Shown: positions 43,074 through 52,098, counted from the stretch's first letter. The stretch: 64,000 nt of DNA from Rhodococcus sp. SMB37 (GCF_004345605.1 NZ_SLVY01000020.1:1-64000); one strand, 5' to 3'. Numbers and translations are program-made. Notes: generated by a model from the sequence alone, not told the origin.

Positions 43074-43562
43074 TTATTCGGCGAAGACTTCGCGCAGGGC
43101 TGCTTCCTGATCATGGGAGAGGTTCGTCGAGATCAATTCGGCCTTCTGCCCCTTGAACTCGTCGTGAACTCGATCGAGGGTCGCGTCGGAGGTCAAGACG
43201 AACAGGGCAGACGTGCCCGGAGTGATCTTCTCCTTCAACTGCTTGATGAAGCTGTCGTCGATTCCGACATCGGTCAGAGAACCGCTCAGGGCTCCGATCC
43301 CAGCTCCGACTGCGGCACCGATGAGAGGAATGAAGAACAGGATGCCGAAGAGCAGTCCCCAGAAGGCACCGCCCAGAGCGCCGATCCCGGCGAGGTTGTT
43401 CAGCTGGCGTGTCTTCGGTTTCTTCGCGCCTTCGGCCCAACTGACCACGGCGGCGTCGTGCACGGTGATGAGTTCCTGACGCTGCAGGTCTTTCAACGTC
43501 TCGACGGCAGTGTCGGCGCCGGTTTCGGTATCGAACTTCCATACGGTCAGGGTTCCGGCCAT
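43074..43562 (-). CDS. DUF1269-like Gly-zipper membrane protein
   Basis: 162 residues: an alpha/beta N-terminal part with VWKFDTETGADTAVETLKDLQ and AVVSWAEGAKKPKT, a Gly-rich double hydrophobic hairpin (ALGGAFWGLLFGILFFIPLIG, then AAVGAGIGALSGSLTDVGID) and a C-terminal part SFIKQLKEKITPGTSALFVLTSDA. This is the DUF1269-type pattern, function unknown, often stress-linked. 26 bases separate it from the AI-2E-type gene downstream. Confidence 0.8.
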   Translation of the reverse strand: MAGTLTVWKFDTETGADTAVETLKDLQRQELITVHDAAVVSWAEGAKKPKTRQLNNLAGIGALGGAFWGLLFGILFFIPLIGAAVGAGIGALSGSLTDVGIDDSFIKQLKEKITPGTSALFVLTSDATLDRVHDEFKGQKAELISTNLSHDQEAALREVFAE

Positions 43563-43666
43563 GGATTTCCTCGATTCGGTGACGTGGTGATGCTGTCGAA
43601 CTCGACGCTATGGTGCGGCCCGGTTTCGGGTCTTCATACGGCGAGGGTGAGATCCTGCGGGACTGG

Positions 43667-45382
43667 TCAGTCCGTGTCGGTAATCGGGTCTGCGCCGGCA
43701 ACGGCGGCACGGACGGTCGGATAGACCGCGATCGGTGTGACCGCGGAATTCGAATGGTCCAGCACATCACCGAATTGACCGATGTCGCGTGCGATACGTA
43801 GCGTGATGCCATTGCCGGCGAGCGTGTCGCGTAGTTCGAAAAGCATCTGTGCGGCACTGACATCGATGAACGGGGACGTCTCCGCATCCAGGACGACGAT
43901 CCGAGTCTCGGCGGTGCAGCGCGCCTCGATCTGCTGGTGCACGTAGTCGGAGTTCGCGAAATAGAGTCCGGACTCGACCCGGACCACGAGAACGTCGGAC
44001 CTTTCGGCGGCAAGGTCGCTCGACGGGCGTGTTGTGACATCCACCCACCGGTCGCCCTCGCGAACCAGTGACGCAACGTGCGGTCGGGACGACCGGTACA
44101 GCAACAGCAACATCGACACCCCGATGCCGATGACGAGTCCGGGAAGCGTATCGAACAGCAGCACGCCGAGCATTGCCGCGATCGCCGCAGCGAAATCTTC
44201 TCGCGCAGCGACGCCGTAGATGCTGCCCAGCCGGTCGGTCCACACCCGGTAGAGGCGGCGCAGCGCAGCGAAATCGACCAGTTCGACGACCGCCGCAATC
44301 ACGATGGCTGCGAGTGCGGCGTCCGGCAGCTGTTCGAACAGCCCGGTGAGGAACAGCAGCGTCAGGACCACCAGGGCGGCGACCACGAGGCCGCTGACCT
44401 GAGTTCGCGCTCCCGCGCCGCCATTGACAGCGGTCTTGGAGAGGCTGCCGTTGACGACCATGCCCGAGCTGAAACCGGATCCGAGGTTGGCGGCGCCGAG
44501 GCCCAGCAGTTCGCGGTTGGGATCGACGGTGTAGCCGTGCTTGACCGCGTACGTCTTCGCCGCGCCCAGGCCTTCGGCGAATCCGATCAGCAGAACACCG
44601 ACGGCGGGCCCGAGGAGGTCGATGTAGTCGTGGAATCCGAGCCCGTCGGGTATGCCCAGTGTCGGCAGACCAGAATCGATGTGCCCGACGATGGCCACTC
44701 CTTTGTCGTCGAGACCGAAGACTGCTACCGCAAGGATGCCGACGGCCACCGCGACCAGCGCGCCGGGGACGAGTGGCAGCCATCGTTTGAAACCCAGGAC
44801 GACGACGAGGCAGAGAGCGCCGACTCCCAGGGTGCGCCACTCGGTGTCGCCGAGACCTCGGACGACGCCCCACGCCTGGACGAAGAAGTTCCCTTCGGCC
44901 TTCTCGATTCCGAAGAGTTTCGGCACCTGCCCGATGATGATCGTCAACGCGAGTCCGACGATGAAGCCCTTGAGCACCGGTTCGGAGATGAACGACGCGA
45001 CGAATCCGAGGCGGGCGAACCCGGCGATCAGACCTACGATTCCGGTGGCAATCGCCAACCCTGCCGACAACGCGATGAACTTGCCGTCGTCGGCGCCGGC
45101 GATCGGAGCGATGATCGCCGCCGACAGTGCTGCGGTGGCCGACATCGGGCCCACGACGAGATGCTTCGAACTGCCCGCTGCCGCATACAGAATCAGAGAG
45201 GGGATCGCCGCGTACAGGCCTACCACCGGAGGAACCCCCGCGATTGTCGCGTAGGCCAGTGCCTCCGGGACGAGGACCGCCCAGACCGTCAGGCCGGCGA
45301 TGACGTCGGGGCGGATCCATGATCGGCGATAGCCCTGCAACGATCCGAACAGCAGCCAGGTGGGCGAGGTCTGCGGAGTCAC
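43667..45382 (-). CDS. SulP-family anion transporter with STAS domain
   Basis: 571 residues from the GTG at 45382, which overlaps the GAP-family stop by one base. The SulP membrane part: DVIAGLTVWAVLVPEALAYATIAGVPPVVGLYAAIPSLILYA, GPMSATAALSA, GVLLIGFAEGLGAAKTYAVKHGY and NLGSGFSSGMVVNGSLSKTAVN. A C-terminal STAS domain (about 455-560) has VVLDAETSPFIDVSAAQMLFEL. Substrate may be sulfate or another anion such as bicarbonate. A second SulP gene lies at 58301-59968. Confidence 0.92.
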   Translation of the reverse strand: MTPQTSPTWLLFGSLQGYRRSWIRPDVIAGLTVWAVLVPEALAYATIAGVPPVVGLYAAIPSLILYAAAGSSKHLVVGPMSATAALSAAIIAPIAGADDGKFIALSAGLAIATGIVGLIAGFARLGFVASFISEPVLKGFIVGLALTIIIGQVPKLFGIEKAEGNFFVQAWGVVRGLGDTEWRTLGVGALCLVVVLGFKRWLPLVPGALVAVAVGILAVAVFGLDDKGVAIVGHIDSGLPTLGIPDGLGFHDYIDLLGPAVGVLLIGFAEGLGAAKTYAVKHGYTVDPNRELLGLGAANLGSGFSSGMVVNGSLSKTAVNGGAGARTQVSGLVVAALVVLTLLFLTGLFEQLPDAALAAIVIAAVVELVDFAALRRLYRVWTDRLGSIYGVAAREDFAAAIAAMLGVLLFDTLPGLVIGIGVSMLLLLYRSSRPHVASLVREGDRWVDVTTRPSSDLAAERSDVLVVRVESGLYFANSDYVHQQIEARCTAETRIVVLDAETSPFIDVSAAQMLFELRDTLAGNGITLRIARDIGQFGDVLDHSNSAVTPIAVYPTVRAAVAGADPITDTD

Positions 45383-46035
45383 TACACCCCACCGAGGCCC
45401 TTGCCGAGGACCACCGTACCCATGATCAGCAGGACGATCGCCATCACCATGTGGTTGTTCGCCTGAAGCCACGTCTTGGTGGCATCGAGTGGGCCGGCCA
45501 GCCGCTGTGCCGCCAACGCGTATCCGACGACCGGCACCAGGACCGAGCAGGCAGCCAGGACCGTGAAGACCAGCCACGTCACCACCGCACTACCAGCCGA
45601 CAGTCCCGCGGTGCCGATGGCGACTCCCGCCGACACGCACAGCAGCAGGTTCTTGGGATTCACCGCAGACAAGAGGAGCCCGAGACCGGCGGCCTTGGCG
45701 AACGTGAACTCGTCGATGGCCCGCATCCACTTGGGCGGGGTGGTGTCCGCGCGGGATTGCCACTGCTTGACGGCAAGGACGATCAGGAGGATGCCGAGGA
45801 CCACCTTGACCCAGCCGGTGGACGATCCGCCTTCGTCGTCCGGGGTGATCGAACCGGCCAGGAGAATGACGATACCGGTGACCACAAGGATCCCGGCAAG
45901 CCAGCCGAGACCGAACCCCGCGCTGGTCGCCCGTGCATTGCGCGACAACAACATCAGGATCACGGCCACGATGGGTATCGGTGATATCGCTACACCCACG
46001 GCCAAGGGAAGGACTTCTCCGATTGTGGCGCCCAT
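45382..46035 (-). CDS. GAP-family (Sap, LysE-superfamily) membrane protein
   Basis: 217 residues with six predicted helices: EVLPLAVGVAISPIPIVAVILML, GFGLGWLAGILVVTGIVIL, GLLLSAVNPKNLLLCVSAG, and others. This matches the mycobacterial GAP/Sap (sulfolipid-1-addressing protein) family, which is implicated in moving glycolipid products to the cell surface. It is adjacent to and coupled with the SulP gene downstream. The Pro-x-Lys-Asn motif in the AVNPKN loop is characteristic of this group. A paralogue follows the second SulP gene. Confidence 0.82.
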   Translation of the reverse strand: MGATIGEVLPLAVGVAISPIPIVAVILMLLSRNARATSAGFGLGWLAGILVVTGIVILLAGSITPDDEGGSSTGWVKVVLGILLIVLAVKQWQSRADTTPPKWMRAIDEFTFAKAAGLGLLLSAVNPKNLLLCVSAGVAIGTAGLSAGSAVVTWLVFTVLAACSVLVPVVGYALAAQRLAGPLDATKTWLQANNHMVMAIVLLIMGTVVLGKGLGGV

Positions 46036-46091
46036 GACGGTAAGTCAATCAGTGCTGTGACGCGGTCCGGATCACCTGTATCGGATGAATC

Positions 46092-46409
46092 TCATCCGAG
46101 GAGTTGCTTTTTGGCTGCAGCGAACTCGTCATCGGACAAGACACCGGCGGTGTGGAGTTCGCCGAGTTGCTTCAGCTTCGCGACCAGATCGTCCGACGAT
46201 GCGGGCGGACCGGGAGGAGCCGGGGCAGGATAGTCCTGTGGTGGGGGAGGAGCCTGCTGCTCTGTGTAGGCCTGCTTCTCGGCTGCGCGCTGCTGACCGC
46301 GCCGGTTGATGGCGTTGGACGTGGCGGTGGCGGTGCCCGAGATGACTGCGGTGCGCGCGACGGTGCCGAGAAGACCCGGACGACCGACCCGTCCTCTGCG
46401 GAAGACCAT
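46092..46409 (-). CDS. SHOCT-domain protein
   Basis: 105 residues. A hydrophobic N-terminal helix region with RTAVISGTATATSNAINRRGQ, a Pro-rich linker and a C-terminal SHOCT domain (about 73-105): DLVAKLKQLGELHTAGVLSDDEFAAAKKQLLG. SHOCT is a short C-terminal module for oligomerisation or recognition, found in stress and membrane proteins. It follows a DUF6325-like gene by 14 bases on the same strand. Confidence 0.9.
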   Translation of the reverse strand: MVFRRGRVGRPGLLGTVARTAVISGTATATSNAINRRGQQRAAEKQAYTEQQAPPPPQDYPAPAPPGPPASSDDLVAKLKQLGELHTAGVLSDDEFAAAKKQLLG

Positions 46410-46423
46410 GGGATTGCCTTTCT

Positions 46424-46846
46424 CTACGTTGCCGACAATGCGGCCTCGACCGCATCCCTCGGTACCTGGACATGCAGTTCGACCTCACCCCCGGCCTGCC
46501 GGACCTCGCCGGCCAGTCTGCGTGCCCACGTCTCTTCGTACACGATGACCACCGCCGACGTGCCGAGCTCCATCGATGAGCGGACGACGTCGAGGTCTTC
46601 ATCGCTGACCAGACCGAGCGGGTCGACGGTGAGACCGTCGAGTCCGGTCTCGGAGAGTGGTTCGTCGATCTCGATCTGGGTGATCGAGCCGTCGTCGTCC
46701 TTGGCCAGATAGATGAGATCGAGCACCGTGGCATACCCACGGTCGACCACCTCCGCGAAGGCTGCGGTTACGGCTGGGTCGATCCGAGTTCCGGGGAATG
46801 ACAGGACGACCATTTCGACGGGTCCGATGGCGGCTGGCTGCGTCAT
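46424..46846 (-). CDS. DUF6325-like protein
   Basis: 140 residues: IGPVEMVVLSFPGTRIDPAVTAAFAEVVDRGYATVLDLIYLAKDDDGSI, then the DLDVVRSSMELGTSAVVIVYEETWARRLAGEV end. The pattern resembles the DUF6325/DUF1269-superfamily proteins that act as small cytoplasmic or membrane-associated factors beside SHOCT proteins in actinobacteria; function unknown. Ends in a region forming a beta-alpha-beta unit like the DUF1269-like neighbour at 43074-43562. Probably in one transcript with the SHOCT gene downstream. Confidence 0.78.
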   Translation of the reverse strand: MTQPAAIGPVEMVVLSFPGTRIDPAVTAAFAEVVDRGYATVLDLIYLAKDDDGSITQIEIDEPLSETGLDGLTVDPLGLVSDEDLDVVRSSMELGTSAVVIVYEETWARRLAGEVRQAGGEVELHVQVPRDAVEAALSAT

Positions 46847-46882
46847 GTACTCGATCCTTTCCTTGATGTCCGGTTGTCCGCT

Positions 46883-48757
46883 TCACCTTTTTCGGATGAG
46901 GTTTCGCCCGCCGCGGGCAAAAACCCGAGGGTTGCGTGGTATCCGGGGATGCATGGGCGGATAGATCAGGCTGAGCGTCGAACCGAGCGTGAAGTAGCTT
47001 CGCAGCACACGGAAACCCAGGTACATCGGTATGTACTTGATCGAACTGGGACGCCAGATGAGACAGACGACGACGGTCATGATCATCGACATTCCGAGCA
47101 GGGTTGCGACGATGGGTTGCCATCGCATCGCGGTGAAAGTGGAGTGAAAGGCGACACCGGCGACTACGGCATACATGATCAATGGGGCCAGCATGGCGCG
47201 ACGGGCCGCATTGACGAGGTTGAAGGGGAGAACGAAAGTACCGACCATGGTCTGCCGATCGAACAGCATCGCTCGGTTGCGCGCGGTGAGGTGATAAATG
47301 CTGCGAAACCATCGTGTGCGCTGTTCGAGAAGATGCGCGTAAGAAGCGGGGGTCTCGCTGTAGTACACAGCGTTCGGATCAGCGACGCTTCGATACCCGG
47401 CCGCGGTCAGGCGCATACAGATGTCGGTGTCTTCGCCGTTCATGCCTTGGACCATGCCGCCGACTTCGAGAAGCTGACTACGCCGGTAGACGGCGAACAT
47501 ACCCGGTATCCCCATCACCCCGTCGTATCCGTCAAGAGAGACCTGAAAGAAGCCGTGTCGCATATAGACCTCGATGAGGCGGCACTTGTCCATCCAGGTC
47601 TTCTCTTCCGCGGGCATCGGGATCCCGCCGACACAACCGACATCGGATTCGGCAAAGTGACGAATCGCGTGCTCCAGGCAACCCGGCCCGATCACGGTAT
47701 CGGCATCGATGCGGACGATGAATTCCTCACGAATGGTGTCGATGCCCATGTTCAAGGCGATCGCCTTACCCGGGGTGGGGCAGTCCAGCACTTCGCCTGT
47801 GATGTGGCTGCAGTCCCGCAGGGCTTCCTCGGCGACTTCACGGGTGGTGTCGCTCGAAGCGTTGTCGACCACGTACAGGTGGATTCGCCCAGGATATGTG
47901 GCTGCCCCTTCGTCGACCGACGAGATGGTGGCGCCGATACTGTGTGCTTCGTTGTGTGCCGGCACCAGAATGGCCGCCGGTGGGGAGAAATGGAGTTCGC
48001 GGGATTTCCTGAGCGTGCGGAATCCCAGCACTGCGGTAGTGGAGGCGAGGATCTGCTGCATCAGGAACACTCCGGCGCCGATGCCACCCAGGATCGCCCA
48101 GTTCTTCAGAACGTCGACCACTCCGGACAGTACGTGGATCGCCAGCACTGCAACGGCGATCGAGATGATCAAACAGCACGCGAGTTTGAGGAACGAGGAC
48201 AGCGGAATCCGAGCAGGCGCATCAGGTACCGGCCCTTGCGGGGGCAACTGAGCCTGCCGGATCAGCGTGTGCGGGAAGATGGCCAGCGCCGCGAGCCCTG
48301 AGATCATCTGCCCGGCGAACATCGAGATCGAGACGACGCCGACGTGCTGCAAGAAGCCACTGAGGGTGTCGACAACCAGGCAGAACACAGCAAACTTGCC
48401 CAGCAGACTCAACCCGATGAAGAGCCGACGCCAGCGATTGGAATACGCGAATAGTGCGTAGGTGAGAAAGAACAGGACGATGAACATGCGCAAGGGGAAC
48501 TCGACGTTGCCGCGCCCTTCCGAGAACAACACCAGATCGCGGGGAACGTAGACAAGTCCGGAGTGGATCAGGAAGGTGCGCAGGCACATGACGAGAATCG
48601 ACAGCCCGACCAGTGTCACGAGAAACCCGTTGGTACCACTGGCAGGTCGGTTGACCGCATAGTCGGCAGGAGCGCTGTCGACCGACCGGAAATGATCTGC
48701 AATGGCCGTGTGGTCACTGTCCCCGGTCGACGGTCGTCCCTCCGACACATGGGTCAT
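46883..48757 (-). CDS. Processive GT2 glycosyltransferase (cellulose/hyaluronan synthase-like)
   Basis: 624 residues from the ATG at 48757. N-terminal membrane helices (about 47-250), a cytoplasmic GT-A domain with AAILVPAHNEAHSIGATISSV, D,D motif RIDADT (Asp351, Asp353), Glu442-Asp443 in NGEDTD and the processivity motif QRTRW (Gln479-Trp483), then C-terminal helices. All four D,D,D,QxxRW elements of processive beta-glycan synthases are seen. It polymerises and exports a polysaccharide across the membrane. ATGA overlap with the BcsB-like gene upstream. Confidence 0.9.
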   Translation of the reverse strand: MTHVSEGRPSTGDSDHTAIADHFRSVDSAPADYAVNRPASGTNGFLVTLVGLSILVMCLRTFLIHSGLVYVPRDLVLFSEGRGNVEFPLRMFIVLFFLTYALFAYSNRWRRLFIGLSLLGKFAVFCLVVDTLSGFLQHVGVVSISMFAGQMISGLAALAIFPHTLIRQAQLPPQGPVPDAPARIPLSSFLKLACCLIISIAVAVLAIHVLSGVVDVLKNWAILGGIGAGVFLMQQILASTTAVLGFRTLRKSRELHFSPPAAILVPAHNEAHSIGATISSVDEGAATYPGRIHLYVVDNASSDTTREVAEEALRDCSHITGEVLDCPTPGKAIALNMGIDTIREEFIVRIDADTVIGPGCLEHAIRHFAESDVGCVGGIPMPAEEKTWMDKCRLIEVYMRHGFFQVSLDGYDGVMGIPGMFAVYRRSQLLEVGGMVQGMNGEDTDICMRLTAAGYRSVADPNAVYYSETPASYAHLLEQRTRWFRSIYHLTARNRAMLFDRQTMVGTFVLPFNLVNAARRAMLAPLIMYAVVAGVAFHSTFTAMRWQPIVATLLGMSMIMTVVVCLIWRPSSIKYIPMYLGFRVLRSYFTLGSTLSLIYPPMHPRIPRNPRVFARGGRNLIRKR

Positions 48758-50679
48758 CGTGGGAGATCCTGCCGCGGTGGCGTATCGGTCGCCACTGTAC
48801 CGTCGCCGTTGATCGTGAAGCTGCCCTGCGGAGTGATCACCTGCGCTGTCTCGGGCCCGAAGTCGGGCAGTTCTGTCTGTCCGATAATGCCTCGAGACCG
48901 GATCATCACGCCGCCTGGCCCGCCGGCTCTGGTCACTGTCTCGACGATGAGCCCGTTGTCGAACGCAGGAATATCGAGAGCGGCGTTGTCCGAGCCGGCG
49001 ACGATCCGGCCGTCGGTCAGGCCGACGAGCGGACTGACGTCGGGTACCGTGCCGACGAGAATGAACGGTTGACCGGCTGCCGGATCTTCGTTCCACCGGA
49101 AATCGGGATTCTCGTCGGCGGGCGTGAACTTGGTGAGCGTGGGGATGATCGCGTTGAGCTGTTCGATGACATTCTCGCCGGACTCGCCGGGAAGGTAGAC
49201 GGAGAATCCGGGTGCCAGGGTCCGGGATACTGCGGTGAAGCCGGCTCCGGGGTCGGCACCCAGGTCGAGGGTGGAGTCGGCCTGTAATTGGATGGGGTAA
49301 CTGGTCACTCGTACGTCGCAGCCGCCGAGATCGCGGTCGCGTTCGATCGACAGCGTCAGCGTGTTCTCGAGCAGTTGGCGCTCCGGCGGCAGCGGAACCG
49401 TCGCCCTTCCCGCGGTGTCGATGAGGTTTCGACTGGCGACCAGAGTTCCGTTGAGGTCGACGTTGAGAATCCATCTCAGGTCGTCGGGCGAAGCCGGGAA
49501 CTGAAAGTTGGCAGAAACCGACTGCGGTAAACGGCCTTCCGGTAGGTCGGCGAGAGAGTAACCGACCCTCCAGCGACGGGTCTCGGTGATCTGCCCGACC
49601 GACGTGTCGGTACCCAGAGCTTCGAGGGGCACCCTATCGCCACCGAGAGGTGGAGTCGATATCGCTGTGGGATCTGCATCCGCACCATCGGCGGTTGTGA
49701 CAGCGGGACTTGTGAGATAACGCGAGATCTGCCCACCGTCCGGTGTCGTGACACCCAACACGGGAGAGTCGGAGAGCCGGCCGACGACAATTCCTTCGGC
49801 CGCGTCGTCCGGCCCTGCCCACCCCTCTTCACGTAGGGCGCCGTCCGGACCGACCAGGATGGTGCTGCGTCCATCCGATTCGGGCACGTCCGACGCGAAG
49901 GTGACCTCGTGGCCTGCCCGGGTGAGCGCGATGCCCAATTGCGCGGCAGCAGTGCGCCATTTGACGTCCTGATCGGCCAGAACGATGGTCACGTTGCGAT
50001 CCCACGACACCACCGCGTCACGCACCGTGTGGATCGGTTCGTCGAGCGCGGCCTCGACCGTCGAGTCGGGATCGAGGTGAATCTGCAGACCGGCGGAATG
50101 ATCCGGAGTGCAGGTCTCGTCGTGTCGGGTGCCCTCGGCGCGGATCTGAACACGAACCTGGCCGTCGGCCGCGATCTGTTCGGGTACGTCGATGTAGGTC
50201 TCGATCTCGTTTTCTCCGGCTGCGAGCTTGTTGTTGAACACCTGCTGCCCGTCCATCGACACCGACAGGAACACAGTGCTGTTGTCAGGTATCTGCGAGG
50301 TACCTGCGAGATGGAGACGCGTCTGGCTGCGCCCCGAATCGGCGGGCAAGGTCACCAGATAGCTGGTCGAGGGCGAATCGTCGGTCAGCCACACGCCGTC
50401 GGCATGACCGGATCCGGCGAGAGTCTTGACGAAGTGGCGATCTGCCGGCACCTGCAAACTGTTCTCGTCCGCGTCACGAGTGAACCACGCTGGCCTGACC
50501 AGGAAGAATGCCAATAGGACCACCAGTGCCACCGCAAGTACCCACCACGCAGCCTTGGGAACCGTACGCCCTTTCTCACCGGTGAAGTACTCGGATCTCT
50601 CCGAGCCGCCCTTACCGGCCGGATCGGAGTCCGACCGGCCCGCGGCCGGTGTGCCCTCGTTGTGCTCGTCGTCGCTCAA
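48754..50679 (-). CDS. BcsB-like glycan-synthase membrane-anchored subunit
   Basis: 641 residues from a TTG at 50679. A cytoplasmic acidic/Gly-rich 40 residues, one membrane helix (about 43-64, AAWWVLAVALVVLLAFFLV), then an extracytoplasmic domain. Seen: SLQVPADRHFVKTLAGSGH, STVFLSVSMDGQQVFNNKL, YSLADLPEGRLPQSVSANFQFP and DRDLGGCDVRVTSYP, in the manner of the carbohydrate-binding/flavodoxin-like repeats of BcsB. Unlike Gram-negative BcsB there is no C-terminal helix; the anchor is N-terminal. It pairs with the GT2 synthase. Confidence 0.75.
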   Translation of the reverse strand: MSDDEHNEGTPAAGRSDSDPAGKGGSERSEYFTGEKGRTVPKAAWWVLAVALVVLLAFFLVRPAWFTRDADENSLQVPADRHFVKTLAGSGHADGVWLTDDSPSTSYLVTLPADSGRSQTRLHLAGTSQIPDNSTVFLSVSMDGQQVFNNKLAAGENEIETYIDVPEQIAADGQVRVQIRAEGTRHDETCTPDHSAGLQIHLDPDSTVEAALDEPIHTVRDAVVSWDRNVTIVLADQDVKWRTAAAQLGIALTRAGHEVTFASDVPESDGRSTILVGPDGALREEGWAGPDDAAEGIVVGRLSDSPVLGVTTPDGGQISRYLTSPAVTTADGADADPTAISTPPLGGDRVPLEALGTDTSVGQITETRRWRVGYSLADLPEGRLPQSVSANFQFPASPDDLRWILNVDLNGTLVASRNLIDTAGRATVPLPPERQLLENTLTLSIERDRDLGGCDVRVTSYPIQLQADSTLDLGADPGAGFTAVSRTLAPGFSVYLPGESGENVIEQLNAIIPTLTKFTPADENPDFRWNEDPAAGQPFILVGTVPDVSPLVGLTDGRIVAGSDNAALDIPAFDNGLIVETVTRAGGPGGVMIRSRGIIGQTELPDFGPETAQVITPQGSFTINGDGTVATDTPPRQDLPR

Positions 50680-50703
50680 GTGACCCGCCCCTTGCCGGTT
50701 GAC

Positions 50704-50901
50704 CTACGGCGTTCGTCCCAGAACTACTTGGCTGATATGCGATTTCGGGCGATGCCGTCTGTATATCGTCGCGTGATCTGTAACCGCGCCATCAAGAGAT
50801 TCGAATTCAGTGCGATCGTGTTCTAACCCCAATCCTCGCGAGTTGTCGTTGCGGGCCGACAGTTTATTCTCGTCCACCTCACGACGAGGGTTTGCGATCA
50901 T
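50704..50901 (-). pseudogene. Degenerate duplicate of the SQD1-like C-terminus
   Basis: 65 codons beginning with an ATG immediately after, and in frame with, the TGA of the SQD1-like gene. NPRREVDENKLSARND, then RGLGL, aligns with NPRAEADENQLDVRND, then VGLGL, near the C-terminus of that enzyme (15 of 23 positions identical). The remaining residues drift away. Best read as a decayed partial tandem copy. A stop readthrough extension or a small separate protein is less likely. Confidence 0.6.
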
Positions 50902-52098
50902 TCAACTGTGAGCACGCTCAGCGGAGGCCTGCCGATTCCTGTTCCAGAAGGACGTGCAGGGGATGCGATCTCTCTCGACGCGATCCGCATACTTCTGAGC
51001 GATCTCGAGGGACTCCGTCAGCAGGCCGGTCGCGAGCTCGATCGGCCGCAGCCCGAGGCCCACGAGTTGGTCGTTTCGTACGTCGAGCTGGTTCTCGTCG
51101 GCTTCTGCGCGCGGATTGGACACGGTCCCGACCTCGGCGCCGAGGATATCGGCGACGAGGTGGGCCAGATCGGATACTCGGTGTGTCTCGGTCACCTGAT
51201 TCATCACGCGTACTCGCCCCGACACCTCCGCACCCGATTCCACTGCGAGCTTGATGCAGCGCACCGTGTCGCGGATGTTGATGAAGGCGCGGGTCTGTCC
51301 GCCCGTCCCATGGACGGTCAGGGGATATCCGATCGCAGCTTCGACGAGGAACCGATTGAGAACGGTTCCGTAGTCTCCATCGTAGTCGAATCGATTGATG
51401 AGCCGGGGGTCGAGCGCGGTCTCGTCGGTCTGTGTGCCCCACACGATCCCCTGGTGGAGGTCGGTGATGCGGAGACCGTCGTTGTTCGCGTAGAACTGGA
51501 AGAGCAACTGATCCAACGATTTACTCAGGTGGTACACGCTGCCCGGCTGTGTGGGATACAGGATCTCCCTGCTGTGATTCCGGCCCGTGCGGTCGGGGTA
51601 CGAGACGGTCAGATACCCCTCGGGAAGATCCATCGGCACCGATTCGTAGCCGTAGACCCCCATCGTGCCCAGATGCACGATATGGGTGTCGAGCCCGAGC
51701 TCCACCACGGCTGCGAGGAGATTGTGGGTGACGGCCACGTTGTTCTGGATGGTGTAGCGCTTGTGGGCTGGTGACTTCATCGAATAGGGCGCTGCACGCT
51801 GTTCGGCGAAATGCACCACGGCATCCGGTCGCTTCGTCGCGAGAAGCTCCGTCAACGACGAATAGTCCTCGGAAAGATCCATTTCCACGAAGTCGATCTC
51901 ACTGCCTGTGACGTCCCTCCACGAGCGGAGGCGCTCGGGCAGTGGCCGTATGGGTGTCAGTGACCGAACCCTGAGTTCATCGTCGATGCGTCGCCGCACG
52001 AAGCTGTCGACGATCGTGACGTCGTGTCCGTGTGCGGAGAGATGAAGTGCGGTCGGCCAGCCGCAGAATCCGTCGCCGCCAAGGATGAGCAGGTTCAT
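50902..52098 (-). CDS. UDP-sulfoquinovose synthase-like (SQD1-like) enzyme
   Basis: 398 residues from the ATG at 52098. Extended SDR: LLILGGDGFCGWPTALHLS, LGTMGVYG (Thr145), Tyr189 and Lys193 in VYHLSKSLD. The strongest resemblance is to plant SQD1: TDLHQGIVWGTQTDE, DYGTVLNRFLVEAA, GTGGQTRAFINIRDTVRC, MNQVTETHRVSDLA and the NPRAEADEN end. SQD1 makes UDP-sulfoquinovose from UDP-glucose and sulfite. No SqdX/SQD2 lipid transferase is in the window; a GT2 synthase is. First gene of the glycan operon. Confidence 0.88.
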   Translation of the reverse strand: MNLLILGGDGFCGWPTALHLSAHGHDVTIVDSFVRRRIDDELRVRSLTPIRPLPERLRSWRDVTGSEIDFVEMDLSEDYSSLTELLATKRPDAVVHFAEQRAAPYSMKSPAHKRYTIQNNVAVTHNLLAAVVELGLDTHIVHLGTMGVYGYESVPMDLPEGYLTVSYPDRTGRNHSREILYPTQPGSVYHLSKSLDQLLFQFYANNDGLRITDLHQGIVWGTQTDETALDPRLINRFDYDGDYGTVLNRFLVEAAIGYPLTVHGTGGQTRAFINIRDTVRCIKLAVESGAEVSGRVRVMNQVTETHRVSDLAHLVADILGAEVGTVSNPRAEADENQLDVRNDQLVGLGLRPIELATGLLTESLEIAQKYADRVERDRIPCTSFWNRNRQASAERAHS

